Shown here: positions 56,448 to 64,000 of the stretch, one piece after another
Layout: each line of letters opens with the position of its first letter
Position numbering within the stretch: position 1 is the stretch's first letter
NCBI GenBank assembly: GCA_026545765.1
Contig: JAIFAC010000218.1
Location: 62,001-126,000 of the forward strand
Direction: 5' to 3'
Origin: Plantago major
Taxonomy: Eukaryota; Streptophyta; Magnoliopsida; Lamiales; Plantaginaceae
DNA: 64,000 nt
Translations under genes and position numbers: made by a program
Notes under the pieces: model-generated
Told to the model about the DNA's origin: nothing
The model's database searches: none
What the model saw: the letters and a program-made list of their open reading frames with translations, nothing else

Positions 56448-58238
56448 AAATTAGTGTGATAGATCAATCCTTATGCTCTCTTTGGTCTAGCTTGTAAAAC
56501 AGAGTCGTTCTTTATATACTTTTGATTCAATTACATACATTAATTAATGATATGAAATTGATGCAATTCGCTCATTCACATTATGAGATGATTAATTGTT
56601 AAATTATTATTTATGTTCCAGAATTTAGCTATTTGCGTTTGTATGTCTGTGATATGGTTTTTCTCCTGCACTTTGTTCATGTGTAATTTGCCCCTCACAA
56701 CTCTGCACTTTGTTCATGTATAATTTGCTCCTCAAAGTTTATACATTTGCAATAACTGACCAACCTCTAAAATTTTGTTCCTGTCCTTCGCCGTGAGATT
56801 TCAAACTTTAAGTTGGTCTCTAAAGCACGCAGATGTACAAATATTCAAAGTTATTAAATTTTACTTAGGCATAGTATGTAGTATGTACATATTTTAGTTG
56901 GTCTACTAAAGTACGCAGTACTAATATTTGCACTGAAATAATCACATTGCCCTCGAACTTCAACCCCAACAAAATCAATTCATTATTAAAAAAAAAATCA
57001 ATATGTCTTCTCAAATTAAATTTTAAACTCTAATTCAACACAACAAAATTAATTCATCATGAAAAAACAACGATAGCCAATCTTTCTACTCCATTTTCTC
57101 CAATTAAATTAAGAAAGATCAACTCAAACACTAATTCAACTTAAAAAAGAAAGAAATCAATTATTAGAAACAACAATATTTGTCATCGTATGCGTTTTCT
57201 ATTTAGCAAAATATTCATCAAGTTGGATGAAAGTTAATAGAGTAGCGCTGACACGAAGTATAAGAAAATATAAAGTATACTTAATTAATTAACTTACACA
57301 AACAAGGACTACATATCGGTGTTTTCCATATTTAACTTCAAATAGAGTACGAATTTTAAGAGTAAATTGTATAAATAAATAGAACAATTTAGAAATTTTA
57401 AATTTAAATAAATATTAAAGTATGAGAGATAACTCATAAAATAGGGGAAATTTTATTCATTTAAGATATGTGAAGTTAAGATTGGGAAACAAAAAATGAA
57501 AGTAAGAAGTTGAGACTGAGAATGAAGGAGTATTTGATTTGAGTTTATAAAATTATTTTGTTATACTCCCACCGCCCCATACTCAAGTTCTGGTTGAGGT
57601 GATCAGAGGTTTTAAGAGTAAACTATATGAATTAATTGAATAATTCACGAGATGTAAGGTTAAATGAGTAAAAGTATAAGATATGTTTGTATGGAAAGTT
57701 AAATTCAAATAAATAGAATTAAAATTAAAAGTTGGAATGGGGCTGACTGAAGTATATAGATAACACCTTTTTTTTCGTGATATAGTAGTAATATTTAGTT
57801 AAAGTTTATTTAAGAATATCAATGTTAAAAAGTTATTATTAGGAGAGTAGGGGTATACATCACTAAGACATTTGCCGCACGTGACAAAAGAACAATACGC
57901 ATTCCATTTTAATATAATATAGTCTCTTATATTATTCCCTACGTCACAAAACAAAGGACACATTTGAATTTTTATTAAAGTTTAAGGTCAACTTTAACCA
58001 TAAATTACTTCAATGATATATTGAAAAATTCCATGCTTAAATATTGACAATTAAATTTATGGTCAAATTAGTCGACTCCATCAGAGCATTTTATAGCAAT
58101 TTTTCTTAAATGTACCCATGCTTAAATAATTCAAATATATCAATTCATTTTTTTCAATGGAAGAAAACATTAGCTCTCCACCCCAAGTGTTTGGTGTAAC
58201 CATCCAATTTGCACTTATATCATATGGTTCATATTATA

Positions 58239-58496
58239 TACTCCTCAAGATCGATTTCAGCCTTCCCATTGTGAGTTTTTTCAAATAAATTGTCAATTTT
58301 AACCTCAAATTACTCTTAAACTACAAAGATAAATGATTTAATAAAAATCATATAATGGAAATTTAAGAAGTAAGATTTACAATATAATTATGTTAAATAT
58401 TTACTTATTGTTTTTTAAGAGTAACTGAGGTTAAAATTGATATTGGTTGACCGAAAAAAGTTCACACGGAAAGTTGAAATCATGACAGAGGGAGTA
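58239..58496. mobile_element. Stowaway-like MITE, unit 3
   Basis: Copy of the element at 38969-39227. Confidence 0.6.
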
Positions 58497-59025
58497 TTAT
58501 TTAGTAAAATTACGGTTTTCACAATATTTGCTCATGTATATCGCGTCGATGTTAGTGCATGCACAAAATATTGTCAGTGTAACTCACTAACACATATGCT
58601 ATGGCTAGATATTATTCATAAAATGAATTATGAAACATGGAATCTTGATTTTGTTAATTGTTTGACTTGGTCCTAACTCACGAATACACGATCGAGTCGA
58701 GTACGCCACCCAACCTCGATGGATCGATTCAAATACATGCGAGTCAATGTGGCCGGCATTCAAAACTCCTTTCCAAATTCACCGAGTACGAGTTTGGGCT
58801 TGGGCCTAGCCTACGTAAGGAAACTTGGAAAAAATCTAGGCAAAAACCCTTTGCCACCAAATATTACAAAAAAAGACGCAACATGAGTTAATGCAATCTT
58901 GTAACTCAGTAATGTTGAAATTTGTGAAGCCCGAGTAATTTTTATGGACAAGCACACACAACTAACTGCATTTATTTATTTTAATGAAGTTACTGATTTA
59001 ATTAATTAAAGTTTCCATAGTAGCG

Positions 59026-59202
59026 CCTAGGCCGCAAACGAGTCAAGCTTTTTTCGAGCTGCTCGAGCTCGGCTAAAAAAAAGCTCGACTCGTTCGAGCT
59101 CAAGTTCGAGCTTAAATTATAGCTCGATTACATATTCGAGCCGAGCTTGAATATTGAGAAGCTCGACTCGAAAGCTCGAAAGTCGCTCAAAAAATTAAAA
59201 TT

Positions 59203-59294
<92 letters not shown>

Positions 59295-59542
59295 GTGTAC
59301 TCCTATATAGTATTTTATTTATTTATATTTTTAATTAATTTTGAAAGGTTTCAGTAGAGCTATATTCAACTTTGTTAGTTTTCAGCTCATGAAATGAGTT
59401 AAATTCAAGCTTTCGAGTTTTCAAAAATTAATTTAAAGAAAAAATGAAGCTCGCGAACCAAGCTCGAATAACTACATTTTCTTTCGAACTCGAGCTCGAG
59501 CTTTAGACGAATATTCCTTAACAAGCGGCTCGCTGCTTTTTC
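59026..59542. mobile_element. hAT-like element rich in GAGCTCGAGC motifs, with an (AT)n tract
   Basis: Flanked by the exact 8-bp duplication TAGTAGCG (59018-59025, 59543-59550). The left subterminal GCCGCAAACGAGTCAAGC roughly mirrors the right AACAAGCGGCTCGCTGC. The interior has many GAGCTCGAGC-type blocks on both sides of an (AT)n run. 517 bp, no coding capacity. The 8-bp duplication suggests hAT; terminal bases are poorly conserved. Confidence 0.6.
59208..59290. repeat. (AT)n microsatellite, about 41 repeats
   Basis: An uninterrupted AT dinucleotide run of about 83 bases. Length in the assembly may not be exact. Confidence 0.95.
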
Positions 59543-59550
59543 TAGTAGCG

Positions 59551-61343
59551 GCTCAAGTCAGAGTCAACCTGCAGGATAAATCAATTAAAAATTCGAACAA
59601 TTAGTACTAATCATATACTTTCTCATATTTCTTTACTAGAGATTTTATCAAGAAATTGTTAATGGAAAGCATTTAGTTGCCTCATATGATGCAAGTTAGT
59701 ATAAGATTACTATCTGTAAGCATGTAATTGTATTGTGCCAGTTTCTTTTATTAAGCTTGATTACCATTCATTTTGCACTACATTAGTCATTATCCACGTA
59801 ATATCATCACATATACTCATATTTTAAATTGATGAAACTATACTCGTTAAAATTGAATACAATAACTTGTTATTCAGATGGTTTAAATGTTATGAATGAA
59901 TATCATTCAAAATAGTAGTTGATGATGTAGTTTATGATATTTCACTTTCCGGTTGATTTAATAATCGTATAGATATCGATATCTATAGTATTTTTAAAAC
60001 AATAATATAAATGAAAAACTATGTGACATTCAATCTATTAATAAAAGAGAAAAACAAATTAATACGTCTTCCATTAACATTTACAATTTGTCATTTGAAC
60101 ATTTATTTTAAGTGGGTAAAAACTGGTTAAAGTTGTCCGGCCGGGGAAGGTAAATTATTGAACATACCACCCATTAAATCACACATAGCTGCTTAGCAAA
60201 AACTAATTAAAAAGTTAATTTCAGAAATTTGAAAGTTCTACCAGAATGAATACGAAATTAAAAGCCTAATTTAATAGTGAATGATTAACTAAAAAAATCT
60301 AGATGATTTTAATGTAGGTGTTTAAGAAATTAACCGATAAATTTCAGATTTTATAAACGACATAAAAGGCATTACTCTTATTTTTCTAAATAATAGTACA
60401 TCACATTTTGTCTAATTATTTTAATATATATTCAATGTATTTTCACCGCCACTTTAATAACATCATTGAAATTTATCGGTTGAAAATAAATATTCGCTGA
60501 GCATTCTAACTTAATACTAAAAAAAATTAGTAACTTATGCAAGTTGCAAACAAGACACAAAACGATAACAAAAGGCCCAACAAATATAAAATATAAGTCG
60601 CCTATTAAGAAAAGTAACTAACGATTGGTTTTACTTTATTTAATTTAGGTTAGTGATATTTTCTAATAAAAGATAAAAGTAGCTTTTTTAAAAAAAAAGC
60701 TAACCCAAGAATTTTATTCAACCAAATTGATTTAAAAAGTCAAGGCTCACGAATAAACTTTTTACTACCAAACAGAAAATAAAGTTTAACGGTTTAAAAA
60801 GCCTAAATTTGAAAGTTTCAGCAGAAATGCGTAAGATGTGACAAAATTATGTTACGTTAATGTGAACTGATGCTTGCATCACTTTACATGCTTTAAAAGC
60901 ATTTATCCATGTAAATACTCGATTATGACGTCCCTATCTCATTACTCCATCATTTTTTCACTAGTACTTCTCCATCTGTCATTAATAAGGTCATTAATAT
61001 GCCTTTATATGTTAGTACCCTGGAAAATTAAAATAAATGGGATAAACACAACATACAATAAAATGTGTAATGTTAGTGTGAAATTATACTGACTGTTTGG
61101 TATAGAGTTAAGAAAAAAAATTTAGTTGATAAATATTAACTGAGTTAAAAATGAATTATAAAAAATAGTGTTTGTGAAAGTCAAAGGTAGATTTCTTTAG
61201 CTATGTATGTAATTAAATCAACAAAATCATAATAAATGCTTATTTTGTATGTTAATAATTGCACTTTACTATTCATATACATAATAATACTATTTCCCCA
61301 AAACTTATCATATAGCATAGCATTTAATTTTACTATAGTTTGA
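59551..61343. other. Intergenic, AT-rich
   Basis: No gene, RNA or clear mobile element supported. Short ORFs are AT-driven. Confidence 0.4.
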
Positions 61344-61345
61344 TA

Positions 61346-61586
61346 TTCCCTCCGTCCCAATTTCATTTACCCGTATTCCGTTTTGGTCCGTCCCAAATTC
61401 AATTACACATTCTTTTAATGGAAAATCTCTCTCCTACTTTATTCACTATCTATCATACTTTATTCACTATTTCTCCCACTTTATTCAATCTCTTTCATAC
61501 TTTACTACCATATCTCTTACTTTATTCACTTTTTTCTTAAAACTTCTGTCCGGCTCTGCGGGTAAATGAAATCGGGACGGAGGGAG
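61346..61586. mobile_element. Stowaway MITE upstream of the MAP kinase gene
   Basis: The ends TTCCCTCCGTCCCAATTTCA and TGAAATCGGGACGGAGGGAG are inverted and extend to GGGTAAAT / ATTTACCCG. TA flanks both ends (61344-61345, 61587-61588), the Stowaway target duplication. The interior has repeated CTTTATTCAC(T) motifs. Its right end is 280 bases before the MPK6-type start codon. Confidence 0.9.
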
Positions 61587-61768
61587 TACTATGATACAGA
61601 TAATGGAAATTTGTAATACAAGAAAATTTCATGGTAAAACAAAATTCAAACGAAGCTTAAGCATGGATAAAACTAGTACTACGTTACAATTTGTGGCTAA
61701 TGAAGGAAATTACAAATACCAAAAAAAGAATAGAAAGTGGGCCCCATCTCCAATATCGAAAAGAAAGA

Positions 61769-61777
61769 TACATATAT
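61769..61777 (+). promoter_or_regulatory. TATA box of the MPK6-type gene
   Basis: CATATATATAAAC lies about 90 bases upstream of the ATG, followed by a purine-rich leader. Confidence 0.5.
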
Positions 61778-61865
61778 ATAAACAAAGAGGAAAGAAAAAG
61801 CTTCATTTCGATTTTCGAGAAATTCAATTTCCATTTCCATCAATTTTCCAGTAACTAACTGAGAA

Positions 61866-62306
61866 ATGGACGGTGGTGCTCAGCCGGCTGACGCCGTGAT
61901 GAGTGAGGCGGAGCCGCCGCAGCAGCCACCGGCAGATCACATACCGGCGACGCTGAGCCACAACGGCCGTTTCATTCAATACAACATATTCGGCAACATC
62001 TTCGAGGTCACTTCCAAATACAAACCCCCAATCATGCCTATTGGGAAAGGCGCATACGGCATCGTTTGGTACGGAACCTCCTTTTTCACCTTTTGTGTTT
62101 TCAATTGGTAAAGCAAAGCTGCTAGCTATGTTGTTGATTTTGTGCTGCATTTTTTATGTTTGATTTTGTGGAATAGCTCGGCGTTGAATTCGGAGACGAA
62201 CGAGAACGTGGCGGTGAAGAAGATAGCGAATGCGTTCGATAACAAAATCGATGCCAAGAGGACTCTGCGGGAGATCAAGCTGCTGCGTCATATGGATCAT
62301 GAAAAT
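61866..62306 (+). CDS. MPK6: MAP kinase, MPK6/SIPK type, exons 1 and 2 (5' part)
   Basis: Exon 1 (61866-62068) encodes [20 protein letters not shown], the [20 protein letters not shown] segment and the glycine loop GKGAYGIV. Exon 2 (62177-62306, 130 bases) encodes [20 protein letters not shown], with the ATP-binding Lys in VAVKK, and [17 protein letters not shown]. Splice sites are TTTG/GTACGG, GAATAG/CTCGGC and AAAAT/GTTAGT. This is the group A MAP kinase N-terminus of the MPK6/SIPK/NTF4 kind, which relays immune, ROS, ethylene and developmental signals from MKK4/5-type kinases in other plants. The first two exons are intact. The remaining exons (TEY loop, catalytic core) lie beyond the window. 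Confidence 0.93.
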
Positions 62307-64000
62307 GTTAGTATGATTGTTGATTTTTTTTTCAAGTGTTATTTGTTGTGTGAATGCTGAGGTTTACTGGAAGGTATTAGCTCGTTAGTATTTATTTCAT
62401 TGATTGTGTTTTTGTTGGTATATCTTTAATGTCTGGAATTTATTGTGTGGGATTGATGGTTGTTGAGTTTGTTTTGGTTGATTGTTAATGAAGTGGTGTG
62501 TGATTTGAGTTGAATTTATTAAGCAGTAGGGAAACATAGATAGTTTCTTGGAATGGCAGAGGATGTTCGGTTTTATGATGATCTTTTGTGTACTATTCAC
62601 ATGGATTTAATTGAATGTTTATGTTTATATTTGTTATGCTATAAGATCTGTCTTCTTTATATCTCTTTATGTTATGTGATCGGATCTTTGGCTTTGATTG
62701 TTTTGTCTTATTTGAGTGTTTGCTGGAAAGAATGTTGGTGAGGACTAGTAGGTGGCTGTTCTTGTTAGGTTTTACATTTCTGGACTTATTAAAGAGGCAT
62801 TCAATGTTCTTGGCCACAGGGGATTGAGATTTATTAGGGAATTTGTTGCCAAGTGGAACATATTTATGTGTATATGTACCGTGTCATCTATAATTTGATC
62901 TGAATGGTGCAGAGAAATGGTTTATTGGACATAAATGTCTCCAGAAATGCAGTTGTCCAAGTAAAATCGCACTCTATTGTTAACAGAAAAGTAGAAGAGC
63001 ATTTTTGTCTCTCTTTACGACACTGGTTTAGCTCACCTTCCCACCAAAAGGTCCGCCTTCTAACATCTAATTCAGGTGTAACGTTAAAACTAAGGCGTTG
63101 GATTTTATTTTGGAGCTTAATAGATAGAGAACAAGTAGCTTCCATATGTGATTTCTTGTATTTTGGAGTTTATGTGGATTTTTTTAATTTTCCAACTGTA
63201 ATCTTTTCCTAGATTGCTTACTTCTTTGGGAGTGCCTATTCTATATGGGCAAATAGATGAGCCTTATTTTTTTTTATTTGAGTGTTTGCTGGAAAGAATG
63301 TTGGGGATTGAGGACTAGTAGGTGACTGTGCTTGTTAGGTTTTCTATTTTTGGACTTATTAAAGAGGCATTCAATGTTTTTGACAGGGGATTGAGATTTA
63401 ATAAGGATTCATTGCTAAGTGGAACATATTTATGTGTATATGTACAATGTGTATGACTTGTAAATGTCACCTATACTTTGGTCTGAATGGTGCAGAGAAA
63501 ATGGTTTATTGGGCATAAATATCTCCAGAAATGCAGTTGTCCAAGTGAAAATCGACTCTATTGCTAAAATAAAAACTCGAAGAAGCATTCTTTGTCTCTC
63601 TTCAAGACACTGGTTTAGTACACCTTCCCAGTAAGGCATTGATTTTTTTTGGACCTTGATTAATAGAGAACAAGTAGCCCTCGTATGTGATTCCTGCATT
63701 TCGAGTTAATGTGGATTTTTTCAATTTTCCAACTGTAATGTTTTCCCTAGATTGTGTACTACTTTGGAGTGCCTATTCTAACTGGGCAAATAGATGTGCT
63801 GTTACATGTGTTAGTGAGATGCATAACCGTGTTTGTATCTGTTGATTTCCATGTGTCCTCATTATGTGAGATGTTCATTTGTGCATAGAGTGGACTGTCC
63901 TTTCTTTTCTTATCCCTTTCCTTTATCGTATAGATATTGGTTATTACTAAGAAGCAGGGTTCTCCATTTCCTGCAAGAAATATTTAGGTACTTGAGATAA
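62307..64000 (+). other. Intron 2 of the MPK6-type gene (at least 1.69 kb, to window end)
   Basis: It starts GTTAGTATG after codon 111. No sequence matching the expected exon 3 (VAIRDII...) is seen before 64000. ATATTTAG at 63981-63988 is a possible acceptor, but the 12 bases after it do not read as exon 3. It contains a diverged tandem duplication. Confidence 0.7.
62708..63799 (+). repeat. Diverged tandem duplication in MPK6 intron 2 (two units, about 540 bp)
   Basis: Unit A 62708-63262 and unit B 63274-63799 share TTTGAGTGTTTGCTGGAAAG, AGGACTAGTAGGTG, TTATTAAAGAGGCATTCAAT, TGGAACATATTTATGTGTAT, ATCTCCAGAAATGCAGTTGT and GAGTGCCTATTCTA in the same order. Unit B lacks about 50 bases present in A (63044-63095). 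Confidence 0.85.

Larger units (their letters stand above)
55381..58918 (+). repeat. Tandem module, unit 3, truncated (about 3.5 kb)
   Basis: It matches unit 1 from 36111 to about 39643 and then stops abruptly after CTCAGTAATGTTGA. It keeps the intact RING gene, but not the minisatellite, hAT-like element or gene fragment. The break falls inside a short TTGTAACTCAG-type repeat. Confidence 0.9.

Noticed and set aside
59147-59338. 63-aa ORF with an IY repeat
   Set aside because: A translation of the (AT)n microsatellite.
61591-61854. 87-aa ORF just upstream of the MPK6 start
   Set aside because: It lies over the promoter and leader and has a Lys-rich random composition. The downstream ATG matches the MPK6 N-terminus.
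63981-64000. Exon 3 of the MPK6 gene starting after ATATTTAG
   Set aside because: The 12 bases after the AG do not read as VAIRD in any frame, so I leave the window ending inside intron 2.

Overview
This window is nuclear DNA of a flowering plant, most likely a core eudicot. The sequence is AT-rich, its genes have short exons with GT-AG introns, and it is packed with plant-type mobile elements: a Ty1/copia retrotransposon, Mutator-like, hAT-like, Harbinger/Tourist-like and Stowaway-like elements. It carries the start of an MPK6/SIPK-type MAP kinase gene, a FAR1-related gene and PDF-motif proteins otherwise known from plant OSB proteins. I cannot name the species.

Layout. 1-8288: decayed 3' half of a copia retrotransposon, comprising the RNase H end, about 5 kb of post-pol ORF remnants with intron-like gaps, a polypurine tract and a 1.4-kb 3' LTR. 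9290-9840 (-): small GRF-type zinc-finger gene. 10342-11310: Mutator-like element with long terminal inverted repeats (TIRs). 11665-15548 (-): D-2-hydroxyacid dehydrogenase gene that has lost its NAD-binding exons. 16.7-20.3 kb (+): FAR1-related (MULE-transposase-derived) gene with two zinc knuckles made by exon duplication. 21620-22219 (-) and 22267-24119 (+): divergent pair of coiled-coil genes, the second with a degenerate Ulp1/C48-protease-like core. 25179-28001: 2.8-kb Harbinger-type non-autonomous element. 28388-30127 and 32745-34079 (+): duplicated genes for organelle-targeted proteins made almost only of PDF motifs (8 and 6 copies). 34736-35415 (-): small three-exon gene of unknown function. 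36105-58918: tandem array of a 9.6-kb module (two full units and one truncated), each with a RING-H2 E3 ligase gene; the full units also hold a minisatellite, a hAT-like element, a Mutator-type MITE and the 5' end of an unknown gene. 59026-59542: a further hAT-like element. 61866-64000: promoter, exons 1-2 and part of intron 2 of the MPK6 orthologue, with a Stowaway MITE just upstream.

The genes do not form one pathway. The common theme is duplication: RING modules, PDF genes and repeats, the zinc-knuckle exon and the MPK6 intron 2 segment. Many reading frames are broken by one- or two-base indels. Between near-identical copies these sit mainly in homopolymers or CG-containing words, so part of the apparent pseudogenisation may be residual consensus error rather than biology.

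The observations most worth following are the PDF-only repeat proteins without a visible OB-fold, the 9.6-kb RING array, the duplicated intron-split zinc-knuckle exon, and the several new elements with exact target-site duplications (TSDs).
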